Source: a virus | Length of the DNA: 50,769 nucleotides | IMG/VR virus record: IMGVR_UViG_3300046820_001078 | Location: 1-50,769 of that record | Direction: 5' to 3' (one strand) | Shown: in pieces, positions 1 through 6,446 of the stretch | Layout: the number at the start of each line of letters is the position of its first letter | Numbering within the stretch: position 1 is the first letter of the stretch | The notes under the pieces: model-generated | The model's database searches: none | Seen by the model: only the letters and a program-made list of their open reading frames with translations | Told to the model about the DNA's origin: nothing | Translations under genes and position numbers: made by a program

Positions 1-32
1 GCGTAAGCACAGCCCCTTATTATTTAATTGTT

Positions 33-1055
33 TTACTTCTTAAGTGCAACCTTAGCCTTTGGATTCTTTGCGTTCCACTTCTTTGCTAGAGCGTTGTACT
101 GTGCAATGTAGGTAGCCTTTGCAAGATCTGTTGCTGCCTTTGCTGTCGCTGCTGCTGCTGTTGCAGTTGCAGAGTCTGATGCACGACCAGCCTTTTCTGC
201 TGCTAGTGCTGCATTAGCTGTTGCAAGTGCCTGATTTGCTGCTGCAAGTTCTGCATTCTTTGCTGCAAGTTCTGCTGCAATATCACGAACTACAATTGTA
301 GCGCTTACAGAACCAACTGGTGTTGCTAGGCCTGTTACGGCTGTTGCTACAGTTGCATATGCAACTACTGTGATTGATCCAGTTGCAGGAACTGTTACAG
401 TCTGCTCCTTGGTTCCAAGAGTTGCTACTGCTGTGTCTGTTGTCAGCGCTGTTGCCAATGCTGCTCCTGAGCTTGAAACCAAAGTATTAATTGTGGCTCC
501 ACCCTTTAGATTACCAAACACGTCGTATCCAGACACCTTAAGCACCTGTGATGTACCTGCTGCTGCTGATGCAGGAGCAGTTAGTGTAATTGAGTTCAAA
601 GCACCTGCGGTACCTTGTACATAATAAATTGTTGTAGTTCCAGCACGAGTAATCGATACTGATCCCACTGATGTGCTCTTAGTATATACATAAAAATCTG
701 CTGAGTTTCCAGTTCCTGTTGAAACTGAAAGTGTTGAAGAACCGTTTGATGCGGTTACTGGTGCTGCTGATGTTGCTAGAGCAGGAACAATTGTCGCATT
801 AACTGCAACTGCTGTTACTACTGTGCCAGTATCTACTGATGTTACAGCGATCTTTAGCGCATCTGCTGCATCGATACTGTTGTCTGCTGGTACTGGTAGT
901 GATACAGGAGTTGTTACTACTGTTCCACCTGTTGCTGCAGATCCCGCCACCGTGAGGGTAACAGTTCCAGCATTAGCCTGAGCTGCTGGCGATACAAGCA
1001 TTGTGCTAGTCAGGGCTGCAGCGATGATTAGCGATACTTTCTTAAATGAATTCAT
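33..1055 (-). CDS. Secreted Ala/Thr/Val-rich protein
   Basis: About 340 residues. The N-terminus is a signal peptide: basic MNSFKK, a hydrophobic stretch and a likely cleavage after QANA. The middle is rich in Ala, Thr, Val and Ser and looks like beta repeats of a surface or adhesion protein. The last 80 residues are Ala/Glu/Lys-rich with a coiled-coil pattern and a basic end. I chose the ATG at 1055 because AAGGAG lies four bases before it; an ATG directly upstream (1058) and one at 1082 are possible. It is the last gene of the left block. The family is not recognised. The composition resembles the C-terminal tail of the subtilase at 1770-2933, so a cell-surface or virion-exposed role is a guess. 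Confidence 0.75.
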   Translation of the reverse strand: MNSFKKVSLIIAAALTSTMLVSPAAQANAGTVTLTVAGSAATGGTVVTTPVSLPVPADNSIDAADALKIAVTSVDTGTVVTAVAVNATIVPALATSAAPVTASNGSSTLSVSTGTGNSADFYVYTKSTSVGSVSITRAGTTTIYYVQGTAGALNSITLTAPASAAAGTSQVLKVSGYDVFGNLKGGATINTLVSSSGAALATALTTDTAVATLGTKEQTVTVPATGSITVVAYATVATAVTGLATPVGSVSATIVVRDIAAELAAKNAELAAANQALATANAALAAEKAGRASDSATATAAAATAKAATDLAKATYIAQYNALAKKWNAKNPKAKVALKK

Positions 1056-1073
1056 CATTCTCCTTATTTTAAT

Positions 1074-1091
1074 CTGATTCATTTGAATCAG
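1074..1091 (-). promoter_or_regulatory. 18-bp perfect inverted repeat before the secreted-protein gene
   Basis: CTGATTCA and TGAATCAG flank a two-base centre. The repeat lies between the stop of the small gene at 1096 and the Shine-Dalgarno site of the secreted-protein gene. It could be an mRNA hairpin separating the two cistrons or a protein-binding site. No U-tract follows, so a classical terminator is less likely. Confidence 0.5.
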
Positions 1092-1095
1092 AAAC

Positions 1096-1281
1096 TTAGT
1101 TTAGTGCAATTACTTTTACTTGAAACGAACACGGATCTCCGCCTTCATCCCATTCTTGCATTTCTTCTTCTGACATTGGGGGACCATCGTGCGTATTGCA
1201 AAATACATCCGAAATCCATCCTCTGTCATATCCATTCTTAAGCCATATTTCAAACTCAAGATGATCCTGGTCTATATCCAT
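1096..1281 (-). CDS. Conserved small acidic phage protein, function unknown
   Basis: 61 residues, strongly acidic, with an EEEMQEWDEGGDPC segment near the C-terminus and a second Cys in FCNTHDGPP. From memory, similar DGPP...EEGGDPC small proteins occur in actinobacterial phages without known function; this is recollection and was not searched. The start overlaps the end of the thioredoxin gene by 10 bases, so the two are translationally coupled. The paired Cys residues could bind metal. Confidence 0.7.
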   Translation of the reverse strand: MDIDQDHLEFEIWLKNGYDRGWISDVFCNTHDGPPMSEEEMQEWDEGGDPCSFQVKVIALN

Positions 1282-1574
1282 TCTGACAACTCCTCAAGCA
1301 AAACATGCTTAGGCTTGGCACCTGTAATTTTCTTTACTGGGACACCAGACTTAAATAGTATCATAGTTGGGATAGTTTGTACATCAAATTCCTCCGATTT
1401 TACTGGATTCTCATCAACATTTAACTTTCCAACCCATAATCCACGCTCTTCTGATATTTCATCTAGGATTGGAGACACCTTTTTGCATGGGCCACACCAT
1501 GGTGCCCAAAAATCAATTAAGACAAGATTGTGAGCGCCTAAAACACCAGCAAAGCTTTCGTCTGTTACTATCAC
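1272..1574 (-). CDS. trxA: Thioredoxin
   Basis: 100 residues, the full length of a thioredoxin. The redox motif W-C-G-P-C is at residues 26-30 after the hydrophobic strand LVLIDFWAP, and the conserved cis-proline is in TIPT (Pro69). It should act as a cytosolic dithiol reductant, for example for ribonucleotide reductase or for keeping phage proteins reduced; no reductase gene is in this window. The start ATG overlaps the stop of the upstream 68-residue gene in an ATGA arrangement, and the end overlaps the next gene by 10 bases, so it belongs to the operon led by the subtilase. Phage thioredoxins are well known; the partner here is unknown. Confidence 0.95.
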   Translation of the reverse strand: MIVTDESFAGVLGAHNLVLIDFWAPWCGPCKKVSPILDEISEERGLWVGKLNVDENPVKSEEFDVQTIPTMILFKSGVPVKKITGAKPKHVLLEELSEWI

Positions 1575-1777
1575 TTGTCTTTTAGCTCCTCTGCTGCTGC
1601 ATTAAATTTATTCATGAAGTTTTGTATAACAAACAAGGTAGTCTCGTGTGCATTCTTAGACATTGCTGAAAATGCTTGCTGATTTCTTTCGTCTTCAGGA
1701 AGTGCTGCAGACCATTTATTGTATAGGTCTGTAGACACTTCTTCAATTATTCCATCTAGAACTGTTTGTTCAGCCAT
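1571..1777 (-). CDS. Small hypothetical protein between subtilase and thioredoxin
   Basis: 68 residues, predicted mostly helical, with no Cys and no membrane segment. It overlaps the subtilase end by 8 bases and the thioredoxin start by 4 bases (ATGA), so it is a real operon member. I do not recognise the family. Confidence 0.7.
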   Translation of the reverse strand: MAEQTVLDGIIEEVSTDLYNKWSAALPEDERNQQAFSAMSKNAHETTLFVIQNFMNKFNAAAEELKDK

Positions 1778-2933
1778 TTAGTTTTGCCAACCACATCGCT
1801 TTAGTTGCAGCAAGCTTGTCCTGTGCAATCTTTAATTCATTTTGATATTGTGTTTCTGCTGCTGCAATTGCTGCATTGACTTGTGCTTGAAGTGCTGCTT
1901 TTGCTGCTGCATCGGCTGCTGCTTTTGCTGCTGCATCGGCTGCTGCTTTTGCTGCTGCATCGGCTGCTGCTTTTGCTGCTGCATCGGCTGCTGCATTATT
2001 AACAGGCGTAGCAGGTGCTGCAGAGGTTGCAGAAGTAATCATCTTTGTAAAAGTGCCTTGTCTTCCAACTGTCTTAATAGCATTGGACTTCATAATATTA
2101 ATTAGCTCAACGCCAGACTTACCAGTATTTGAATACAGTGATAAATATGTTGCTGCTGCCACTTGTGTAGCAGAAGATGTTCCAGCAATATTCTTAGTTA
2201 TATTTCCTGGACCAACTGCTGGCATATTGCCTAGAGCAAAGAAGTCTAATAGAGCAGAATCGTTATTGCTATAAGAAGCAATCTCACCAATTTGATCTAC
2301 GGCTCCAACTGCAACTACATCTGAGATGCATGAAGGCCAATCGATTCTAGAATAATCACGTGCATTACCTGCTGCAGAAAACACTGGAATAGACATTGAA
2401 TTTAGAGATTGAACTGCAGAAACAGTTCTTGGAAATGTTGGGCAGTAATCTGTTCCAGACTTACCAAGCATGCCATTGCTTCCCTGTGAAATAGAAACTG
2501 CCTTTACATTATACTTAGCAGCATTTTCTCTTACCCAAAATAGCGCTGCAGAAATTGTTGATTCACCAGTCGGCTTTCTTAAACCTTCTGGGGTATTAGC
2601 AATAATCTTAATGAAAAGAATCTTAAGTTTAGGGTTGTATTGAACTGCTGTGCTAGCCATAAGAGTTCCATGATCAAAGCCATTTTTAGTAATTAAATCT
2701 GATGGCATAGAAGCAGCTCCGCTGCCTTCTTGAAAGTTAGTTCCGTTAGGACACAAGGCGTATTCTAAGATACAGACTTCGCCTACGACCTTACTTTGAA
2801 GACCTGGGAGTGATGTATCGATTGCTGTGTCTAGGATTGCTAGAACTGGTGCGTCTACACCAGATGCCTGTGAAATTGCTACAGGGGATAGAAGTGATAA
2901 AGTAAGTACCGCCGTGATTAGTTTATTTTTCAT
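1770..2933 (-). CDS. Secreted subtilisin-like (S8) serine protease
   Basis: 387 residues. A signal peptide (residues 1-24) is followed directly by the catalytic domain. The triad is visible: Asp35 in AILDTAID, His88 in FDHGTLMA and Ser253 in AGTSSATQ, with the oxyanion Asn190 in SAAGN. No propeptide of normal size separates signal peptide and catalytic domain. After residue 300 comes an Ala/Lys/Asp tail with tandem AAADAAAK units and a basic helical end. It should act outside the cytoplasm. A promoter (TTGACA, 16 bases, TATACT) ends six bases before the ATG, so the mRNA is probably leaderless. It heads an operon with a small protein, thioredoxin and an acidic protein. Possible roles are host-surface proteolysis, prophage-state fitness or virion protein processing; the context does not decide. 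Confidence 0.88.
   Translation of the reverse strand: MKNKLITAVLTLSLLSPVAISQASGVDAPVLAILDTAIDTSLPGLQSKVVGEVCILEYALCPNGTNFQEGSGAASMPSDLITKNGFDHGTLMASTAVQYNPKLKILFIKIIANTPEGLRKPTGESTISAALFWVRENAAKYNVKAVSISQGSNGMLGKSGTDYCPTFPRTVSAVQSLNSMSIPVFSAAGNARDYSRIDWPSCISDVVAVGAVDQIGEIASYSNNDSALLDFFALGNMPAVGPGNITKNIAGTSSATQVAAATYLSLYSNTGKSGVELINIMKSNAIKTVGRQGTFTKMITSATSAAPATPVNNAAADAAAKAAADAAAKAAADAAAKAAADAAAKAALQAQVNAAIAAAETQYQNELKIAQDKLAATKAMWLAKLNG
1903..1994 (-). repeat. 24-bp tandem repeat in the subtilase tail
   Basis: Three full 24-bp units and most of a fourth lie head to tail, each encoding AAADAAAK. They are nearly identical at the DNA level, which points to recent slippage or expansion. The product is an extended charged Ala-rich helix. 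Confidence 0.9.
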
Positions 2934-2939
2934 ACCCTA

Positions 2940-2967
2940 AGTATACTAAATACAGATGGTTTGTCAA
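2940..2967 (-). promoter_or_regulatory. Promoter of the subtilase operon (leaderless)
   Basis: TTGACA at 2962-2967 and TATACT at 2940-2945, spacer 16 bases. The -10 ends six bases before the ATG at 2933, so transcription should begin at or next to the start codon. The -35 overlaps the stop codon of the upstream 51-residue gene. Confidence 0.8.
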
Positions 2968-3119
2968 GGCTTTTCTTTGTACCACTTTCCTGCGTCTAGA
3001 TCAGACCTATTATTAGTCTTATCTAGTATATTGTATATCATGCCAAGCATTGTTTCTGTAATAATGCTGAGTGCTTCCACTCTTACTTCCAGCTCTTTAA
3101 TTCTTTTAGATTTCCTCAC
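2964..3119 (-). CDS. 51-residue helical protein (GTG start)
   Basis: Found by reading the gap between the subtilase and the Zn-ribbon membrane protein. The frame starts at GTG (3119) and runs 51 codons to TGA at 2964-2966. The N-terminus is basic (KSKRIKEL) and is followed by a heptad-like helix (ELEVRVEALSIITETMLGMI) and a polar end with DAGKWYKEKP. It overlaps the upstream gene by 14 bases, with GATAGGG as a weak ribosome site. Codon use looks like that of its neighbours. Function unknown. Confidence 0.6.
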   Translation of the reverse strand: MRKSKRIKELEVRVEALSIITETMLGMIYNILDKTNNRSDLDAGKWYKEKP

Positions 3120-3477
3120 TATTTGCCCTATCTATTGGTGTTGGTGCAGTAGCAAAGCTACCGCAGAGTAGGCATTCCATATCTAAAAAGTAATTAGATA
3201 TTTCATAATCTACAAAAGTAACTTTAAGTAGCCATACCTGTGAGCCACATGGGCATACATGAGTAGGGGTTCCTCTTAGATCCATAGCCTTATCATAATC
3301 AACTGGGGGGAGATACCCTGGATCGCTTTTAACTATATCCGCAATAGCCTCTTGCACAGCTTCTTCATACTTATCTATGTAATAAATGCCAATCTTAAAT
3401 CTTCTTGCGAACATTCTCAGAAAAAATGCTGACAAGATGACCGAAATAATGATTGAAATGATAAATGCAATTTTCAT
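3106..3477 (-). CDS. Membrane-anchored zinc-ribbon protein
   Basis: 123 residues. One N-terminal membrane helix (residues about 3-25) is followed by a basic RRFK stretch, which predicts a cytoplasmic C-terminus. The C-terminal half has CPCGS and CLLCGS, two Cys pairs about 30 residues apart, as in a zinc ribbon. The segment RGTPTHVCPCGS resembles, from memory, conserved actinophage proteins of unknown function. A -10 hexamer ends six bases before the ATG, predicting leaderless translation. Confidence 0.75.
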   Translation of the reverse strand: MKIAFIISIIISVILSAFFLRMFARRFKIGIYYIDKYEEAVQEAIADIVKSDPGYLPPVDYDKAMDLRGTPTHVCPCGSQVWLLKVTFVDYEISNYFLDMECLLCGSFATAPTPIDRANSEEI

Positions 3478-3483
3478 TATGTA

Positions 3484-3512
3484 ATTATACCTTAAACCTG
3501 GATGTATGTATA
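3484..3512 (-). promoter_or_regulatory. Probable promoter of the Zn-ribbon membrane protein gene
   Basis: TATAAT at 3484-3489, 17-base spacer, and a weak -35 TATACA at 3507-3512. The -10 ends six bases before the ATG at 3477, as at several other genes in the window. Confidence 0.6.
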
Positions 3513-4049
3513 GGGTGGTGCCACGCTCATATTAAATTCAGTTGCTGCTTCTAATGCAGCCTTAAGTCTAAGTCTAGGGTTCTTTTGATTCTTTGTTGCG
3601 TATAGTGCTCCAAGAGCTATCTGTCCGCCGCTTCCTTCTGCCATATAGTTTACAACATTTTCGCCAACATGAAAGTCTTCATCTATGGTAAATAGTCTAC
3701 CGCAGACTCCAACGATAAAGATTCCACCAGTATCTTCTTCTGAAGATGATCCTATGCTTCCATAGCCGTTATCTTTAAACGCAACCTTTACAGAGTCAAT
3801 AAACTTTGTTCTCATAAACTTATCAAGACCAGAGTTTGTTTTAGTTGGAGTATATTTTGGTGGTGTCCACGAGTATTGTAAGATCTGACCCATTCTAAAT
3901 GAATCTGTGAATGCTATTCCGTATTGACCAACTTTAAAACACTTTGGCTCTCTTCTGGATATGATCCACCCAGTTTTATCATCTGATGCAGCATGATCGG
4001 AACCCATATATACGGTTCCGTTTTGAGCAATAGCAACTATGCATGTCAT
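3492..4049 (-). CDS. Proteasome/HslV-like Ntn hydrolase
   Basis: 185 residues beginning MTCIVAIAQNG. After removal of Met1 the N-terminal residue is Thr, the nucleophile of proteasome beta and HslV subunits. Asp18 in MGSDHA equals mature Asp17, and Lys36 in REPKCFKV lies close to the catalytic Lys33 position. The late MAEGSGGQIALGAL segment matches the conserved GSGG turn of the family. Members form barrels that degrade peptides; no cognate ATPase is in the window, so it may act alone or with the host ATPase. The promoter TAGACA-17-TATACT ends six bases before the ATG. Similar Ntn hydrolases are known in actinophages. Enzymatic activity is inferred. Confidence 0.82.
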   Translation of the reverse strand: MTCIVAIAQNGTVYMGSDHAASDDKTGWIISRREPKCFKVGQYGIAFTDSFRMGQILQYSWTPPKYTPTKTNSGLDKFMRTKFIDSVKVAFKDNGYGSIGSSSEEDTGGIFIVGVCGRLFTIDEDFHVGENVVNYMAEGSGGQIALGALYATKNQKNPRLRLKAALEAATEFNMSVAPPYTYIQV

Positions 4050-4055
4050 GTTTTC

Positions 4056-4084
4056 AGTATACTATTTCTAAAATTATTTGTCTA
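4056..4084 (-). promoter_or_regulatory. Promoter of the Ntn hydrolase gene (leaderless)
   Basis: TAGACA at 4079-4084, 17-base spacer and TATACT at 4056-4061. Six bases separate the -10 from the ATG at 4049. The -35 overlaps the stop region of the upstream gene. Confidence 0.72.
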
Positions 4085-4400
4085 TTTTGGGTATATCATC
4101 AGCGTCAAAATGGATGCCGATATGCTCTAATTTAATTAGGGATTCCTCTAGGTCAGACTTCACATGTATTAATTCCTGCAAGGCATCGTAGTACTTTTGC
4201 TTCCATTCATCAAGGTCTTTCTCTAATTTATAAAGTTTTATTTGAAGATCTTTAAGCTCAATTAAAAGTCCATCATGCATTTTTTCAGCAAGTCTTTGAA
4301 CTTCCTTTTTCTTGCTTTGCTTATAATTAAAGAAAACTCCTATTAATCCACTGCAAAGAGCGGCAGATAGAGTTACAAGTAGTTGGGTAAGATTGAGCAT
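4074..4400 (-). CDS. Membrane-anchored coiled-coil protein
   Basis: 108 residues. One membrane helix lies at residues about 5-24, followed by KQSKKKE and a long charged coiled coil (residues about 35-95) rich in Leu, Glu and Lys. The layout (one N-terminal membrane anchor plus coiled coil) fits a scaffold, sensor or spanin-like protein, but it sits away from the endolysin. A TATAAT lies ten bases before the ATG with no clear -35. Function unknown. Confidence 0.7.
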   Translation of the reverse strand: MLNLTQLLVTLSAALCSGLIGVFFNYKQSKKKEVQRLAEKMHDGLLIELKDLQIKLYKLEKDLDEWKQKYYDALQELIHVKSDLEESLIKLEHIGIHFDADDIPKIDK

Positions 4401-4430
4401 TATATATACAATTATACCCTATAAATATGT

Positions 4431-4667
4431 TTAAACGAACAGCTCTGAAGCCTTAATGTCATCGCCAACATACTTCTTCTTGGCTATATAATCTTTTACT
4501 GTTTCATGTCCATATTGTCTACCAGATAAAATAATTGTCCATCTAGGCTCAAACTTACTTGTGATGCATGTCTCGCACATCAATAGATTAATTGGTAGCA
4601 GACTTGATCTTTTTAAATTTAAATTTGCCTTGCTCTTATTACAAGAATAACATAATACTTTTTCCAT
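4431..4667 (-). CDS. Small zinc-binding protein
   Basis: 78 residues with CYSC near the N-terminus and CETC about 25 residues later, a four-Cys zinc-ribbon pattern. The rest (RWTIILSGRQYG...VKDYIAKKKY) is basic and could contact nucleic acid. The ATG shares its first base with the stop of the upstream gene (TAATG), so translation is coupled. Function unknown. Confidence 0.72.
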   Translation of the reverse strand: MEKVLCYSCNKSKANLNLKRSSLLPINLLMCETCITSKFEPRWTIILSGRQYGHETVKDYIAKKKYVGDDIKASELFV

Positions 4668-4861
4668 TAATTTTCCTCCGTGTTGATAATTCCAATTTCA
4701 TTTGAAACAATGAAATCACTTGCATCAAAAAGTTCAACTACATCCTCGTATCCATCATTGTATCTTATTGAAGACATATAGGCTCCATGTGATACTATTA
4801 CCCCATATCTTTGTTCAGGGATAATATAGACTATAGATGCTACATCACCTTGTTCTTCCAC
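4667..4861 (-). CDS. Small hypothetical protein (probable GTG start)
   Basis: I place the start at GTG 4861 (64 residues), because GGAGGGG lies about eight bases before it and the overlap with the upstream gene falls to 17 bases. An ATG at 4894 would give 75 residues and a 50-base overlap. The product is a small beta-rich protein with an IRYNDGYEDVVELFDASDFIV core. No family is recognised. Confidence 0.65.
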   Translation of the reverse strand: MEEQGDVASIVYIIPEQRYGVIVSHGAYMSSIRYNDGYEDVVELFDASDFIVSNEIGIINTEEN

Positions 4862-5168
4862 CTGGCTTCCCCTCCAACTCGACTCGTACCCCATATGATT
4901 CTAGGATCCTTTTAACCATCTCGATATAATCTATAACTCTCATTCTCATACTGCCATCGTATTGCGAAAAATTATCTTCATATAATCTTATTGCTAAAAA
5001 TTCAGGATACTTTACAATATCCATCTGTAAGTCGTGTGCAGGGCTCTTTAGCTCTCTCACTTTTTTTGCCATTTCTTTTGTATAAAAAACTGGCTTGTTT
5101 GCTTCTCCAGTCCATTGGTTAATTCCATGCTGGAAATGATTCTTATCTTTATCTATAAAGTTAGCCAT
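4845..5168 (-). CDS. Conserved hypothetical phage protein
   Basis: 107 residues. The core segment FLAIRLYEDNFSQYDGSMRMRVIDYIEMVKRILESYGV is a well-formed amphipathic helical region and recalls small proteins seen in other actinophages, without known function (memory only). The start overlaps the WhiB gene end by 8 bases. No catalytic motif is seen. Confidence 0.7.
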   Translation of the reverse strand: MANFIDKDKNHFQHGINQWTGEANKPVFYTKEMAKKVRELKSPAHDLQMDIVKYPEFLAIRLYEDNFSQYDGSMRMRVIDYIEMVKRILESYGVRVELEGKPGGRTR

Positions 5169-5469
5169 GGAGCACCTTTAACTTTTTATTTATCTCTTTG
5201 GTTTTGTGTGAATTCTTTGATTTATCTGGTGTTCCAGAGCTTAAATAAACTCCACCCCAAACCCCATAGTTGTCTGACTCTGTTCCGTACTTATAGCACA
5301 TAGCTATAACTGGGCATGACATGCATGCCTGGTCAATGCTTTTTGCTATGTTAACATCTGTTTCGTAGGAATCGAAAAACAGGTTGGTTTCCATGCCTAA
5401 GCACAACGCAAGATCTTGCCATTGTAATAAATCTTTATCTATTCCTAGACTATTTAAAAATTTTGACAT
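5161..5469 (-). CDS. WhiB-family iron-sulfur transcription regulator
   Basis: 102 residues from the ATG at 5469. Four cysteines (23, 49, 52 and 58) form the C...CxxCxxxxxC ligand set of a [4Fe-4S] cluster. The G-V-W-G-G turn (69-73) and the basic C-terminus (KSKNSHKTKE) are the WhiB hallmarks for sigma-factor contact and DNA binding. WhiB proteins occur only in actinobacteria and their phages, so this is the best host clue. In mycobacteriophage TM4 a WhiB protein represses the host WhiB2; the target here is unknown. A longer frame starts at 5535, but it would overlap the upstream gene by 86 bases; the ATG at 5496 is an alternative. Confidence 0.9.
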   Translation of the reverse strand: MSKFLNSLGIDKDLLQWQDLALCLGMETNLFFDSYETDVNIAKSIDQACMSCPVIAMCYKYGTESDNYGVWGGVYLSSGTPDKSKNSHKTKEINKKLKVLHG

Positions 5470-5644
5470 ATTGTGTTGGGAGCTTCCATAGCCCATCGTT
5501 ATTGATTGCAAACTCTTCTGCAATACCCCATCCATTTCTGAATAGACCTTTTTTATTTGTAAAGCCAGAATTGTTTTTCTTCCAAATAACTAAAGAATAG
5601 TTATCCCAAAAAGATTGAACCTGTTTTGAGTTAGATCTTTTCAT
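5450..5644 (-). CDS. Small hypothetical protein
   Basis: 64 residues from the ATG at 5644, which has AGAGG five bases before it; an in-frame TTG at 5680 would add 12 residues. The aromatic-rich core (VQSFWDNYSLVIWKK, NGWGIAEEF, GLWKLPTQYVK) suggests a compact folded domain. It overlaps the WhiB gene by 20 bases and lies 51 bases after the tRNA-Leu gene, so both may share the tRNA promoter. Function unknown. Confidence 0.6.
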   Translation of the reverse strand: MKRSNSKQVQSFWDNYSLVIWKKNNSGFTNKKGLFRNGWGIAEEFAINNDGLWKLPTQYVKIFK

Positions 5645-5695
5645 AAAGACCTCTACTCCTAGTTCGGTTAAGTTAAGCAATGAACTTCCTGTCTA

Positions 5696-5781
5696 GTACC
5701 CATAATCGGATTTGAACCGATACTCCACGGTTGGAGGCAAATTTTAAGTCTGCTGCGTCTGCCAATTCCGCCATACGGGCA
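5696..5781 (-). tRNA. tRNA-Leu (TAA anticodon)
   Basis: The minus strand folds as a class II tRNA. A seven-pair acceptor (TGCCCGT with ATGGGTA, two G-T pairs), an anticodon stem GCAGA/TTTGC around the loop CTTAAAA (anticodon TAA), a variable arm and the T arm with GGTTCAAATCC are present. The 3' CCA is not encoded. It reads the UUA codon, common in this AT-rich genome but likely rarer in the host. It has its own consensus promoter. Confidence 0.93.
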
Positions 5782-5795
5782 TAGTGCTTAGTATT

Positions 5796-5824
5796 ATTAT
5801 ACCGTGGCGAAACAGACATGTCAA
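5796..5824 (-). promoter_or_regulatory. Consensus promoter for tRNA-Leu
   Basis: TTGACA at 5819-5824, a 17-base spacer and TATAAT at 5796-5801, an exact sigma70/SigA-type consensus. Predicted transcription begins about seven bases before the mature tRNA. The -35 overlaps the stop codon of the 48-residue gene. Confidence 0.88.
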
Positions 5825-5967
5825 CTGTTTTTAGATATTTTTATTACCTTAACAGATTTAATTTCATCGTCTACATTAAATATATCAGATATATACTCCC
5901 TAGCATCTGCTTCTGAAAAAGCATCCACTTCGGCTAAAACTTCTAGTTTTATGCTGTATTTATCCAT
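5821..5967 (-). CDS. 48-residue hypothetical protein
   Basis: Found by reading the gap between tRNA-Leu and the 96-residue membrane protein gene. The frame starts at ATG 5967 and has 48 codons to TGA at 5821-5823. The product is acidic with a beta-alpha-beta look (YSIKLEVLAEVDAFSEADAREYI, then DDEIKSVKVIKIS). Codon use matches the neighbours. The gene lies 15 bases after the upstream stop. Function unknown. Confidence 0.68.
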   Translation of the reverse strand: MDKYSIKLEVLAEVDAFSEADAREYISDIFNVDDEIKSVKVIKISKNS

Positions 5968-5982
5968 AAGATAATTATAGCA

Positions 5983-6273
5983 TTACTTTGCAGCTTTTTT
6001 ATCTACTGCTGAAAATGCTGCATTAATTTCTGCTACAGTTAATTTGCCGTCATCCAGGAAACCTCGTGCAAGCCTTTCAACTACGGTGGCAACGCCAAGA
6101 GTACCTGCTAATATAACTGCTTTGTAGGTTTCAATTCCTACAACCGCACCTGCTCCAATTACGGATAATCCAGATGCTGCAAATACTGCAATTATTCGCA
6201 TAAAAATATTATTTATGCTTGCAATTGCTCCTGATCCTACCTGAGTTGGCTCTTCAATATATGCCTTTGCCAT
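5983..6273 (-). CDS. Small membrane protein, holin-like
   Basis: 96 residues with two hydrophobic segments (residues about 22-48 and 52-66) and a charged C-terminus. The C-terminal part contains DDGKLTVAEINAAF, the same DGKL-type unit that is repeated in the large secreted protein at 6443-9052. Size, membrane segments and clustering with another tiny membrane protein fit a holin or holin partner, although the endolysin gene is 6 kb away. GAGGAA lies about six bases before the ATG. Holin function is inference. Confidence 0.68.
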   Translation of the reverse strand: MAKAYIEEPTQVGSGAIASINNIFMRIIAVFAASGLSVIGAGAVVGIETYKAVILAGTLGVATVVERLARGFLDDGKLTVAEINAAFSAVDKKAAK

Positions 6274-6275
6274 TT

Positions 6276-6446
6276 TTATTCCTCTTCTCTATTTCTAATT
6301 GAATATGTTATTATCCATATAACTAAAGTCATTATAATTGCATATCCAACTATTGTTTTTGCTGATCCATCTAGAACTACCCAAGCAATAAACATGCCCA
6401 GGAGAGTCCAAAGTTGATCTATTACATCCTTGATTAACTTCATCAT
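6276..6446 (-). CDS. 56-residue two-helix membrane protein, holin candidate
   Basis: Found by reading the gap. The ATG at 6446 overlaps the stop of the upstream gene in an ATGA arrangement and has AAGGAG six bases before it. The product has a short polar start, a hydrophobic helix (LWTLLGMFIAWVVL), a turn with DGSAK, a second helix (VGYAIIMTLVIWIITY) and the charged end RNREEE. This is the layout of a small class II holin. The next gene starts three bases after its stop. Lysis function is inferred only from topology. Confidence 0.68.
   Translation of the reverse strand: MMKLIKDVIDQLWTLLGMFIAWVVLDGSAKTIVGYAIIMTLVIWIITYSIRNREEE

Noticed and set aside
1842-2105. Plus-strand Cys-rich frame (many CCFCCC units)
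   Set aside because: It is the antisense reading of the AAADAAAK tandem repeat in the subtilase tail; no start signals.
3149-3161. GTAGC-AAA-GCTAC as a second copy of the early operator
   Set aside because: The arms are shorter, the outer bases differ from TGTAGCA-N3-TGCTACA, and it lies inside a coding region with no promoter.
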